Shown one piece after another: positions 34,870-43,079 of a stretch of DNA of 64,000 nt (its first letter is position 1; each line of letters begins with the position of its first letter). A model generated the notes under the pieces. It worked only from the letters and a program-made list of their open reading frames with translations, was not told the DNA's origin and searched no databases. The position numbers and the translations under genes are program-made. This stretch comes from Adlercreutzia equolifaciens (GTDB lineage Bacteria; Actinomycetota; Coriobacteriia; Coriobacteriales; Eggerthellaceae), in assembly GCF_029076695.1 (NCBI RefSeq), contig NZ_JARFIK010000002.1, forward strand, positions 248,001 through 312,000. The letters are read 5' to 3'.

Positions 34870-35010
34870 GACAGCCAAAGCGAGACAGCCAGGAGACAGC
34901 CAGCCGTCTGGCCTGTCTCATGAGGTAGGGGAGGGTTTCGGACGGTTGGTCGTCTCACTCTGATGAGACAAGTCAGACGGTTGGTCGTCTCGCTGGTTGG
35001 CCGTCTCGCT
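34868..35010. repeat. GAGAC repeat cluster downstream of capA
   Basis: Three GAGACAGCCA words occur at 34868, 34882 and 34893, followed by several ACGGTTGGTCGTCTC-type inverse words (about 34941, 34977 and 34994). Adjacent copies can pair as GAGACRG/CYGTCTC hairpins. The first copy overlaps the capA stop codon. Confidence 0.75.
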
Positions 35011-35298
35011 GTCCGCCCGCTTTTACTGTCCGTTGCCCTGTCTGTGGCATTCTGGCTCTCCTTAAAAGTTGATGATCCGCAGAACTACCCTGAAAGGGTG
35101 ATGCGCCTGCGCGCTTTCTTCCTTAAGATACGAGGTGGTATGAACCTATGAGGCGAGCAAGAACGCAAGGTAAGATTTTGCGCAAAAGTGCTGGTTTTGA
35201 CGATTTGTCTTCCAGGGCGCTTGCATCATGGGCGATACTTTGAAGGATGTTTTCAAGCCGTAGGGGAGGCGGCTCAATCGCGAGCGAGAAGGAGTTTC
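35011..35298. other. Leader region upstream of the ccm operon
   Basis: No convincing gene is seen. A small open frame (34963-35151) begins inside the repeats and has no clear ribosome-binding site. The only structure noted is a short hairpin ACCCTGAAAGGGT near 35089 and paired CCTTAA/TTAAGA words. A GAAGGAG ribosome-binding site for ccmE ends the stretch. Confidence 0.4.
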
Positions 35299-35964
35299 AT
35301 GAACGCGAAGATGAAGAAGCGCATGATTGCGGTTTCGGGCGTCATCATTATCGTGCTGATATTGGTGCTCGCCTTCGTGGGCGGCAACACCGCCGCGCAA
35401 ACCCTGTCTGTGGCTGAAGCTGCCGAGAATCCCCAGGCTGGTCAGAAGGTCCAAGTGTCGGGCAACGTGGTGCAGGATTCGTTCTCCACGGCCGGCGACA
35501 CCCTGACGTTCAAGATCTACGACCCCGAGGGCGACCCGGCCACCCAGCTTGAGGTGGTCTACGACGGGGCTGCCTCGTCCACATTCGGCAACGACGTGAC
35601 GGCCATTTGCACGGGAAAGATCGACGATGCCGGCGTGCTGCAGTGCTCCGAGCTGGTTACCAAGTGCCCCTCCAAGTATGAGAACGCCGACAGCGCCCTG
35701 ACGATCGAGCAGCTGCTGGGCTATGGCGCCGACGTGTACGGCAAGATGGTCAAGGTGGCCGGCACCGTGCAGGACGGCACCTTGAAGCCGGCGGGTGAGG
35801 GCGATCGCTTCGTGATTGTCGACGAGAGCGGCGCGGGCGAAATTCCCGTGGCCTTCGACGGTGCGCTCTCTGACGAGGTAACCGACGGTGCCACCGTGGT
35901 GCTCACGGGCTCCCTGAACGACGACGGCAGCTTTGCCGCTACGGACGTGGCCCTCGAGGGCTAA
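35299..35964 (+). CDS. ccmE: CcmE-type heme chaperone, CXXXY variant with duplicated OB domain
   Basis: A 221-residue membrane-anchored protein (transmembrane segment about 8-29). Residues 35-127 match the CcmE OB fold, including QVSGNVVQDSF and a terminal KCPSKY motif. Cys123 stands where classical CcmE has the heme-binding histidine, with Tyr127 in place (CXXXY). Residues about 140-221 form a second OB-like unit (YGKMVKVAGTVQDG to GATVVLTGSLNDDGSF) not present in ordinary CcmE. CcmE carries heme to CcmF for attachment to apocytochromes. CXXXY CcmE is known from the reduced System I variant lacking CcmG and CcmH. It heads the ccm operon. Confidence 0.85.
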   Translation: MNAKMKKRMIAVSGVIIIVLILVLAFVGGNTAAQTLSVAEAAENPQAGQKVQVSGNVVQDSFSTAGDTLTFKIYDPEGDPATQLEVVYDGAASSTFGNDVTAICTGKIDDAGVLQCSELVTKCPSKYENADSALTIEQLLGYGADVYGKMVKVAGTVQDGTLKPAGEGDRFVIVDESGAGEIPVAFDGALSDEVTDGATVVLTGSLNDDGSFAATDVALEG

Positions 35965-35979
35965 GCGAAAGGACCTTCC

Positions 35980-38271
35980 ATGTCGATGATTGGACTTCTG
36001 GGCCTTTTAGTGGCCTTTGCTTGCTGCGCCGTTTCCCTGGTGTGCCTGGGCGCCGCCCATATCACCTACAAGCGCCGCTCATTCGAAACTTCCGAGACTT
36101 GGGCCTGGGGCGCCCGTCTGGCCACGGTGCTGGGCGCGGTGGCGCTGACAGTGTGCTGCGCCGTGCTGGTATGGTGCTTCTTCTCGGGTGACTACACCAT
36201 TCAGTACGTGCTCGACAACCGCTCGTCTTCCACGGGCGACCTGGCGTGGCTCTACAAGCTGGCGGGCCTGTGGGCCGGCCGCGAGGGCTCGCTGCTGTTC
36301 TGGGCGTGGCTCATTGCCGTATTCAATTCGGTGCTGGTGTTTGCCACGCGTAAGGACACCCGCCCCCTGGACAACGCTGCCCTGGCCGTGGCCCAGGTGG
36401 TCTTGCTGGCCTTTGTGGGCGTGCTCCTGTTCTCGGAGAGCAACATGCCCTTCACGGTGACGGACAGCCGTTACTTCTCCGACGACGGCTCGCTGAATGC
36501 CATGGCCTCCATGGTGGGCATGAACACGCTGCTGGAGCACTGGGCCATGGCCATCCATCCGCCCACGCTGTTCATCGGTTACGCGGGCCTGACCATTCCC
36601 TTCGCCTACGCGCTGGCTGCCCTTATCGTCAACGACGACTCGCCGCTGTGGGTTAACCGCTCCACAAGCTTCCTTATGTTCTCGTGGGTGCTGCTGGGCG
36701 CCGGTATTGGCCTGGGTGCCGTGTGGGCCTACGTGGTGCTGGGCTGGGGCGGCTATTGGGGCTGGGACCCGGTGGAGAACGCCAGCTTGCTGCCGTGGCT
36801 CATCGGCGTGGCGCTTATCCATTCCTTCACGGTGTACCGCCAGCGCGGTGCCTTCAAGCGTTGGAGCGTGTTCTGCGCCTGCCTGACCTTCTCGTTCGTG
36901 GTGCTGGGCACCTTCATCACCCGTTCGGGCCTGGTGCAGTCGGTGCACGCCTTCGAGGGCGACCCCGTATCGCTCGTGCTGTTCGCGGCACTGATCATTG
37001 TGTCGCTTTTGGCGGGCATCGTGGGCCTGCTGGTGCGTCGCGGCAGCTTCGGTGTCGAGAATGCGGCCGATGACGACATCGACTCCCTGATGTCCAAAGA
37101 GGCGGCTTACTACGTGAACAATCTGGTCATGGTGGTGTTCGCCGTGCTGCTGGCCTACATGACCATTTCCTCGGCGCTGCCCAGCTGGCTGCCCTTCGGT
37201 GGCCAGGCTCTGTCGGCCGGTACCTATAACGCCATCGCGCGCCCCCTGGGTATCCTGTATCTGGCCGTACTGGCCATCTGCCCGCTTCTGGGTTGGCGCC
37301 GCACTGAGAAGAAGGCGTTCTGGCGTCTGGCTCGCATTCCCGCTCTGTGCGCGGGGCTGCTGTTCATCGTTCTCATGATCTACTTCGCCACCTATCTGCT
37401 GCCCAGCTATCAGGCGCAGATCGATGCCGGCGGCGCTACGGCCGAGGGTCTGCTGGAGCAGGGCGCGCCGCTGTACTACAACGGTTTGGCCGTGGTGGGC
37501 TTCCTGGTGGCCAGCCTCCTGTTCTTCAATGCGGCGTTTATGGCGGCGCGGGCGCTGCGCAATGTGCGCGCCGCGGGCGGTCTGCGCAAGCGCTTCCCGC
37601 TGTTCGGCGGCTCGGTGTGCCATGCGGCCATGGGCATCATCCTGGTGGGCCTCATCGGCTCTTCCATGTACGTCACCGAGGTCACCGGTTATATTCCCTA
37701 TGACGAAGAGGCCGATACGACAGCGGAAACCTTCACTATTCAGGATTTCGAGCTGCAGTACACGGGCAACTCCATCGATGACCTGGGTAACGGCAACGTG
37801 CGCTACACCGTGTCCTTCGATGCCTACAAAGACGGCCAGTTCGTGGGTCAGGTGCACCCGTCGGTCCAGGTGACGGGCACCACGCAGCAGCAGAAGCTGG
37901 AGGCCTCCGTTATCGGATTCCCCTTGGAAGATCTGTTCGTGGTGTACCGCGGCGTGAACGACGAGGGCGATTTCTCCATGGACGTGCGCGTCAACCCGCT
38001 GATCAGCTTCGTGTGGGTGGGCTTCGGCCTGCTCATGGCGGGCTCGGTTGTCTCGCTGTTCTCCAAGCGGGCCAGTCGGAAGGAGTCCGATCCGGCCGAT
38101 GAGCCGGTGGCCCTTCAGGCCGCTGAGACTCCGGACGCGGACGTGGTTGTTGCCGAGGCTGAAACTGTCGAGGTGACGGCAGAGCCTGCGGCGACTGAGG
38201 AGGTCGCGATGGCGGAAGCGGTCGTCGCGGAGTCCGCGCCGGTTACCGCCGAGGATAAGGACGCCCAGTGA
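35980..38271 (+). CDS. ccmF: Cytochrome c heme lyase subunit CcmF
   Basis: A 763-residue polytopic membrane protein that ligates heme to apocytochrome CXXCH sites. The tryptophan-rich WWD signature is WGGYWGWDPVENASLLPWL (about 255-275). Conserved histidine-bearing segments such as EHWAMAIHPPTLFIGYAG, and roughly fifteen membrane segments, fit CcmF. The C-terminal ~80 residues are an Ala/Glu/Val-rich hydrophilic tail. It follows ccmE by 15 bases and overlaps ccmA by 4 (GTGA), so the operon is translationally coupled. In a system without CcmH it must recognise apocytochromes directly (inference). Confidence 0.93.
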   Translation: MSMIGLLGLLVAFACCAVSLVCLGAAHITYKRRSFETSETWAWGARLATVLGAVALTVCCAVLVWCFFSGDYTIQYVLDNRSSSTGDLAWLYKLAGLWAGREGSLLFWAWLIAVFNSVLVFATRKDTRPLDNAALAVAQVVLLAFVGVLLFSESNMPFTVTDSRYFSDDGSLNAMASMVGMNTLLEHWAMAIHPPTLFIGYAGLTIPFAYALAALIVNDDSPLWVNRSTSFLMFSWVLLGAGIGLGAVWAYVVLGWGGYWGWDPVENASLLPWLIGVALIHSFTVYRQRGAFKRWSVFCACLTFSFVVLGTFITRSGLVQSVHAFEGDPVSLVLFAALIIVSLLAGIVGLLVRRGSFGVENAADDDIDSLMSKEAAYYVNNLVMVVFAVLLAYMTISSALPSWLPFGGQALSAGTYNAIARPLGILYLAVLAICPLLGWRRTEKKAFWRLARIPALCAGLLFIVLMIYFATYLLPSYQAQIDAGGATAEGLLEQGAPLYYNGLAVVGFLVASLLFFNAAFMAARALRNVRAAGGLRKRFPLFGGSVCHAAMGIILVGLIGSSMYVTEVTGYIPYDEEADTTAETFTIQDFELQYTGNSIDDLGNGNVRYTVSFDAYKDGQFVGQVHPSVQVTGTTQQQKLEASVIGFPLEDLFVVYRGVNDEGDFSMDVRVNPLISFVWVGFGLLMAGSVVSLFSKRASRKESDPADEPVALQAAETPDADVVVAEAETVEVTAEPAATEEVAMAEAVVAESAPVTAEDKDAQ

Positions 38272-38981
38272 CGGCGGCCCTGACAGTCGATCATCTGACG
38301 AAGTCGTTCGGCGGCCGCAAGGCCGTCGACGACGTGTCGTTCACGCTGCCCGAGGGAGCCTTTCTCTCGGTGTTCGGGCCGAACGGCGCCGGCAAGACCA
38401 CGCTTCTGCGCATGCTGGCCACGCTGTCGCGTCCCACGGAGGGCACCATCGAGGTGGGCGGCATCAGCCTGAAGGAAGAGCCGGACCGCGCCCGCGAGTC
38501 CATTGGACTCATCTCTCACAACCCTATGCTCTACCCCGACCTCACCGCCGAGGAGAACCTGCTGCTCTACGCCAAGCTCTACGGGGTGGAAAACCCCCAG
38601 AAGCGGGTGATCGAACTGCTGGACGCCGTGGGGCTCAAGCACCGCCGCCTGGACCGTGTGCGCACCTTCTCGCGAGGCATGACCCAGCGCACCTCCATTG
38701 CCCGGGCTCTGATCAACGATCCTTCGCTCGTTCTGCTCGACGAGCCGTATTCGGGGCTCGACCCCCACGCCATCGAGATCTTCGACGAGCTCATCGAAAG
38801 CGTGCGCGAGAACCGCACCTTCGTCATGGTCAGCCATGATCTGGACAAGGGACTTGCCCTGGCCAGCCATGTCCTGGTGCTGGCGAAGGGCCGCGTGGTG
38901 GCCTTCGCCGAGAAGGGCGATCTGGCCGATGATGAGTTCCGGGCGCTGTATCGCTCGACCGTGGGATTGGGGGTGGCGTAA
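38268..38981 (+). CDS. ccmA: Heme exporter ATP-binding protein CcmA
   Basis: A 237-residue ABC ATPase: Walker A FGPNGAGKTTLL, signature FSRGMTQRTSIARAL and Walker B LVLLDEPYSGLD are intact. With CcmB it powers release of holo-CcmE from CcmC. The GTG start overlaps the ccmF stop. It lies directly before ccmB with no gap. Confidence 0.9.
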   Translation: MTAALTVDHLTKSFGGRKAVDDVSFTLPEGAFLSVFGPNGAGKTTLLRMLATLSRPTEGTIEVGGISLKEEPDRARESIGLISHNPMLYPDLTAEENLLLYAKLYGVENPQKRVIELLDAVGLKHRRLDRVRTFSRGMTQRTSIARALINDPSLVLLDEPYSGLDPHAIEIFDELIESVRENRTFVMVSHDLDKGLALASHVLVLAKGRVVAFAEKGDLADDEFRALYRSTVGLGVA

Positions 38982-39689
38982 ATGGCCTGCAAGCCTCCCT
39001 CCACGTGGACGCAGTACAGGACGCTGTTGGCGAAGGACCTGAAGGCGGAGTTCCGCACCAAGGACATGATTGTGTCCATGGGCATCTATGCCTTTCTGGT
39101 CATTGTGGTCTTTGGCGTGGCGCTTTCCTTCGCCCGTCCTGGGGCGGAGTTCCTTGAGGCGTCCGGCGGTCTTCTGTGGGCGCTCGTGGTGTTCACCTCG
39201 CTTTTGGGGCTCAACCGCTCGTTCTCCCATGAGACGGAGAACGGCTGCTTGGAGGGCCTGCTGCTGGCGCCGCTCGACCGAGGCGTCATCTTCTTGTCCA
39301 AGGCCACGTCCAACTTGATTTTCCTGGCCCTGGTGGAAGTTATCGCCGTGCCGCTGTACTGGGTGTTCTTCTCCAGCTTCGCGGCGCCGGCGGAGACTGG
39401 CTGGCTTTTGGTGGTGCCGCTTCTGCTGGGCAGCATCGGCATCGCCGGCATCGGTACGCTGCTGTCCACCATGACGGCCTCCACCCGCGGTAAGGACGTC
39501 ATGCTGGCGCTTCTGTTTGTGCCCATTATCTTCCCGCTTTTATACGCCTGCGTATCCGCCACTACCTGTGCCTTGGTGGGCGGCGAGGTGTTCGCCGAGG
39601 GCTTTTTTACGGCTCTGGCTTTGGGAGCGGGCTATGACGTGATCATGATTCTTGCGTCGTGGGTGCTTTACGACTTTGTGGTGAACTAG
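38982..39689 (+). CDS. ccmB: Heme exporter membrane subunit CcmB
   Basis: A 235-residue protein with six hydrophobic segments. The cytoplasmic helix LLAKDLKAEFRTKDMI and the conserved HETENGCLEGLLLAPLDR segment match CcmB. It forms the membrane part of the CcmAB transporter. ATG directly follows the ccmA stop. Confidence 0.9.
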   Translation: MACKPPSTWTQYRTLLAKDLKAEFRTKDMIVSMGIYAFLVIVVFGVALSFARPGAEFLEASGGLLWALVVFTSLLGLNRSFSHETENGCLEGLLLAPLDRGVIFLSKATSNLIFLALVEVIAVPLYWVFFSSFAAPAETGWLLVVPLLLGSIGIAGIGTLLSTMTASTRGKDVMLALLFVPIIFPLLYACVSATTCALVGGEVFAEGFFTALALGAGYDVIMILASWVLYDFVVN

Positions 39690-39774
39690 CGCAACGCGCG
39701 TCGGCCGTGGGGACGGACAACGCGTGTTGCGAGGTAAGCGGCCCCGAGGGGCGCGCTGAAGGAAAGGAGGCCTT

Positions 39775-40539
39775 GTGGCCGACAAGAAAAAACTGAAGTT
39801 GCCGGAGGTGGGGCAGTGGCCTGATAAGTTGATGGCTCCGGCTCTGATTGCCGGAGCGGTGCTGACTACTCTCGGCTTCCTTATGGCGTTTTTCATCGTG
39901 CCCCCCGTGGGCGGTGCGGCGGTGGACGGCGTCGAGCTTATCGGCGACTCCATGGTGTCCCAGAAGATGCTGCTGTCGCAGAAGATCTTCTACTTCCATA
40001 TGCCCGTGGCCATCACCTCGTTTCTGGGCATGGCCTTCGGCTGCTACTACGCGGTGCGCTTCCTGATGACGAAGAACCAGCGCTTCGATACCTGTTCGCG
40101 CATCTGTCTGGAGATTTCGCTGCTGTTCATCATCATGACTATGATCACCGGCGAGATGTGGACGCGCTTCGAGTGGGGTGTGTGGTGGAGCTGGGAGCCC
40201 CGTCTGACCACCTACCTCATTTTGATGCTCATTGTCATCGCCTACTTTGTGCTGCGCAGCTCGGTAGACGAGCCGGAGCGCAGGGCCACCTTCGCGGCTG
40301 TTATTGCCATCATTGCCACGGTGGACGTGCCCATCTGCTTTATGATCACGCGCCTGATTCCCTCGTCCATCCACCCGGTGGTGCTGCGCGAGGGCGGCAT
40401 GAGCCCCGAAATGGGCATGTGCGTGGGTTTGTGCGCCTTGGGAATGCTGCTGGTGGGCTTTGCCCTGTACCGTGCCCGTTTCAACCAGGTGCGCCTGACC
40501 CAGCGCGTGGAAGCGCTCAAGGAATCCCTCGAAGACTAG
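39775..40539 (+). CDS. ccmC: Heme-handling membrane protein CcmC
   Basis: A 254-residue protein from GTG 39775 (AAAGGAGG upstream). Six membrane segments and the WWD motif WGVWWSWEPRLTTYL (about 140-155) are present. Flanking histidines in KIFYFHMPVAI and SSIHPVV are the expected axial ligands. CcmC loads heme onto CcmE. It is 85 bases after ccmB and 61 before the CcmD-like gene. Confidence 0.92.
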   Translation: MADKKKLKLPEVGQWPDKLMAPALIAGAVLTTLGFLMAFFIVPPVGGAAVDGVELIGDSMVSQKMLLSQKIFYFHMPVAITSFLGMAFGCYYAVRFLMTKNQRFDTCSRICLEISLLFIIMTMITGEMWTRFEWGVWWSWEPRLTTYLILMLIVIAYFVLRSSVDEPERRATFAAVIAIIATVDVPICFMITRLIPSSIHPVVLREGGMSPEMGMCVGLCALGMLLVGFALYRARFNQVRLTQRVEALKESLED

Positions 40540-40600
40540 CGATGCGAACGATGGCCCGCTTCCTTGACGGGGGAGCGGCCGCCGATAGAAAGGTCGAACC

Positions 40601-40792
40601 ATGAATCCCATTCTTGCCGATATCTACTCCACTATTCTGCCTTCGGCGCCGTACCTCATTGCCGCCTATGCTCTTTTGTGGGTGGCGCTCCTGGTGTACG
40701 TGCTCATCATCTTCCGCGGCACGAAGAAGGCCGAGGCTCAGCTCATGCTGCTGGAAGAGGCCGTGGCCGATCAACAGATCAAGACCCAGTAG
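40601..40792 (+). CDS. ccmD: CcmD-like small membrane protein
   Basis: A 63-residue single-span protein (hydrophobic about 16-38, followed by RGTKKAEAQL and an acidic amphipathic helix). Size, topology and position after ccmC fit CcmD, which holds CcmC, CcmE and CcmAB together. Sequence similarity in this family is low, so the call rests on context. Confidence 0.7.
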   Translation: MNPILADIYSTILPSAPYLIAAYALLWVALLVYVLIIFRGTKKAEAQLMLLEEAVADQQIKTQ

Positions 40793-40895
40793 TTGCCGCG
40801 GGTCTTCGGATGGACCCTTCCTGCGGATCTCCGAGCATCGCTTCCTTGGTGCGTGGGGCACCAAGGGAAAGCGTCCGGCTTAGCGTGTATGGAAT

Positions 40896-40931
40896 AGCCC
40901 GTTCAGGTGATGAGCCTGGGCGGGCTTCTTT
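40896..40931 (+). terminator. Terminator after the ccm operon
   Basis: AGCCCGTTCAGG (40896-40907) pairs with CCTGGGCGGGCT (40915-40926) with two T:G wobbles, followed by TCTTTTG. Confidence 0.85.
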
Positions 40932-41035
40932 TGTATGCTGGAACGCACGCTGGGCTTCGTGTGCTTTTCCGGGTGCGAAGCGCTGGCTACGGGCCCTGGG
41001 GCTGCCCCGGGGTGAAGGTCGAAGAGGGGAGTGCC

Positions 41036-41452
41036 ATGAACCCAATTCTGCGCGGACTGCTGCTGGGAGTAGCATGGTTGGCCTGCGGGCTGGGCATTGT
41101 GGGCGTGTTCGTGCCCGTGCTACCAACGACGCCGCTGCTGTTGCTGGCCACGTTCCTGTTCGCGAAGTGCTCGCCCCGCGCGCACGCGTGGATAACGGGA
41201 ACCAAAGTGTACCGTGCCTACGTGGTACCCTTTAAGGAGGCCGGCGGCATGCCCGTGGGGGCCAAAGTACGTATGCTGGCTATCTCCTATGCCGTTCTGA
41301 TGGTATCGGCCCTGTTAGTGCAGAAGCCCCTGGTGTGGGGCATTCTTGCCGCTGTGGCTTTGTTCTTGCTGTGGTTGGCCGTGTTCCATATCCCCACTAT
41401 CGAAAAAGCCGCCGTCGCTCCCTTGAGCGACGAGCTGGAGCTAGAAGCCTAG
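41036..41452 (+). CDS. DUF454 (YbaN-like) inner membrane protein
   Basis: A 138-residue protein with three to four hydrophobic segments. The DUF454 signature is plain: GLGIVGVFVPVLPTTPLLLLATFLFAKCSPRAHAWI near the N terminus. ATG 41036 follows GAGGGGAG. The function of the family is not established; some members lie near heme or iron genes. Here it follows the ccm operon after a terminator. Confidence 0.88.
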   Translation: MNPILRGLLLGVAWLACGLGIVGVFVPVLPTTPLLLLATFLFAKCSPRAHAWITGTKVYRAYVVPFKEAGGMPVGAKVRMLAISYAVLMVSALLVQKPLVWGILAAVALFLLWLAVFHIPTIEKAAVAPLSDELELEA

Positions 41453-41550
41453 AAGGCCCTGCCAGCGCGCTGCGCAAAGCCTTTGAGGGCCGCGTGCCTC
41501 AAAGGCTCAGGCGAAGACGGGGTGGCAAAGAGATTCATCCACCAATAAAG

Positions 41551-41574
41551 AAGGGAGCCCTGGCGGGCTCCCTT
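41551..41574 (-). terminator. Terminator for the minus-strand membrane protein gene
   Basis: AAGGGAGCCC (41551-41560) pairs with GGGCTCCCTT (41565-41574). On the minus strand it is followed by CTTTATT, consistent with ending the transcript of the gene at 41609-42748. Confidence 0.7.
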
Positions 41575-41608
41575 CGTGCGTTTCGGGGACGGCGGAGACG
41601 GGATGCGG

Positions 41609-42748
41609 TTATTTCCGTTGCGTCGTTTCTACTTCGACGGTGGTGTCGCCCGCGTCCTTGGCTACGTAGACGAAGCCCACTTCGCCGTTCACAGGCAACT
41701 CGTTGTAGGCCACCATCTCGGCGATCTCGGCAGCTGTGGCGCTCTTCGGCTCGGTCTCAAGCAGATAAGCGGTGTCGGCGCGGCGCTCCATGGCCTCGGT
41801 GAAGTCCTTGGTGCCCACGAAGACTTCCTGCTTGTAGGGGTTCACGCCCAGCTTCTTGGAACGGTAGGCGATGTAGGCCAGGGCGGCAATGTTGGCGAAC
41901 AGGGCGATGAGGGACACGGCCAGGTTCACGTTGGGGTTGTTCACGGAGTTCGCCGCGAAGATGGAATCATTGGCGAACATGGGAACCATCTGGCAGAACA
42001 TGCACCACATGGCCAGGGTGAAGGCGCGGTTCTGGATCCAGCCGCCCTTGTTCCAGATAAGACCGGCAATGGTAGGTGCCAGCAGCAGCGCGATGCCGCA
42101 GTACCAGGAGTGCGTGGGCAGGCAGTTGTAGGTGTAGCAGAAGTTCCACAGGTCGTAGGCGATGATGAACACCCAGGTCATGTCAGGCCACAGCATGTCC
42201 TGGCGCTTCTTGGAGATGTAGATGCCGAACCAGCCGGTCATGCACAGGATGTTCAGGATGCCGGCGATGCCGTTGAACACGTTGTGCCAGCCGCCGTAGA
42301 GCGTAACGCCCTCGGAGGATACCCAGGTAGTGCCGAAGGCGCGGAAGGCGCTCTCGAAGTCGGACACCACGGCGATCATGATGTTGATGGCCACGATGAC
42401 GAAGGGGAAGGCCTTGAACCAATGGGAGCGGCCGATCTTGCCCCAGGAGTACTTCAGAGCCATGAAACCGATGCAACCGGCCAGGGCCGCGTACACCTTG
42501 GCGTAATGGAACCAGCTGTTCATGTCGGTGTGCGTGGGGTTGTTGAGGGCCCATTCCTGACCCATGCCAGCTCCGATGGCAATGGCGATGCAGTACACCG
42601 TCATGACGGCCGACACGCCGAAGAACATGATCATGCCGCCGGCTTTGGTGCGACGGGCGAACTCATTGAGCAGAATGAGCGCCACCAGCACCAGGGCCAA
42701 GCCAAGCCACTGATACAGCGCGTTGGGTCCGTACACGTCGAATAACAT
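41609..42748 (-). CDS. Polytopic membrane protein of unknown function (DUF5692-like)
   Basis: A 379-residue protein with about nine to ten hydrophobic segments, strikingly rich in Trp, Tyr and Cys within the membrane part (for example DLWNFCYTYNCLPTHSWYCG). A ~70-residue hydrophilic C terminus is rich in Glu and Thr. It resembles a conserved Coriobacteriia family annotated as DUF5692, recalled from memory and not searched. GGAGGG precedes ATG 42748. It is divergent from the reductase operon at 43080 across an AT-rich region, so it may transport the substrate or product of that system (inference). Confidence 0.6.
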   Translation of the reverse strand: MLFDVYGPNALYQWLGLALVLVALILLNEFARRTKAGGMIMFFGVSAVMTVYCIAIAIGAGMGQEWALNNPTHTDMNSWFHYAKVYAALAGCIGFMALKYSWGKIGRSHWFKAFPFVIVAINIMIAVVSDFESAFRAFGTTWVSSEGVTLYGGWHNVFNGIAGILNILCMTGWFGIYISKKRQDMLWPDMTWVFIIAYDLWNFCYTYNCLPTHSWYCGIALLLAPTIAGLIWNKGGWIQNRAFTLAMWCMFCQMVPMFANDSIFAANSVNNPNVNLAVSLIALFANIAALAYIAYRSKKLGVNPYKQEVFVGTKDFTEAMERRADTAYLLETEPKSATAAEIAEMVAYNELPVNGEVGFVYVAKDAGDTTVEVETTQRK

Positions 42749-43079
42749 GGGTATCCCTCCTTAATCAATACCACTGATGGGGGAGCGCAGTGGGGGTGGA
42801 TCAGGAAAGGACGCGGTGCCGCGCTGGCCCACCCCCACCGGCTTTGCAAGGCGGTTCCTTGCTCGTTGGCAAAAACCATACTCCCATCATCATCTTCAGT
42901 CAATATTCACAAATCGCTAAATTGATAACAATTGACATATTTAAATTATCCGTCAATAAAACCTTGTTACACAGGAAAAACCTTGCTACTATGCCTGTCA
43001 TAAATTTCAAAAATGAAAGTAAATAAAAACTTTCACGAAGAAATTACTGAAAATCGGAAGTAAACGATTGGAGGGGGTC
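42749..43079. promoter_or_regulatory. AT-rich divergent regulatory region
   Basis: A 331-bp gap without genes. From about 42890 to 43065 it is far more AT-rich than the surroundings. It contains TTGACA (42932-42937) with a matching inverted TTGAC/GTCAA pair (42932 and 42952), ATTGATAACAATTG, and the palindrome TTTCAAAAATGAAA near 43006. These fit promoters and operators for the divergent membrane protein and reductase operon. Which regulator binds is not evident. Confidence 0.55.

Noticed and set aside
34963-35151. 62-codon open frame upstream of ccmE with a hydrophobic middle
   Set aside because: It starts inside the GAGAC repeats, has no ribosome-binding site, and its first 20 residues are repeat-derived.
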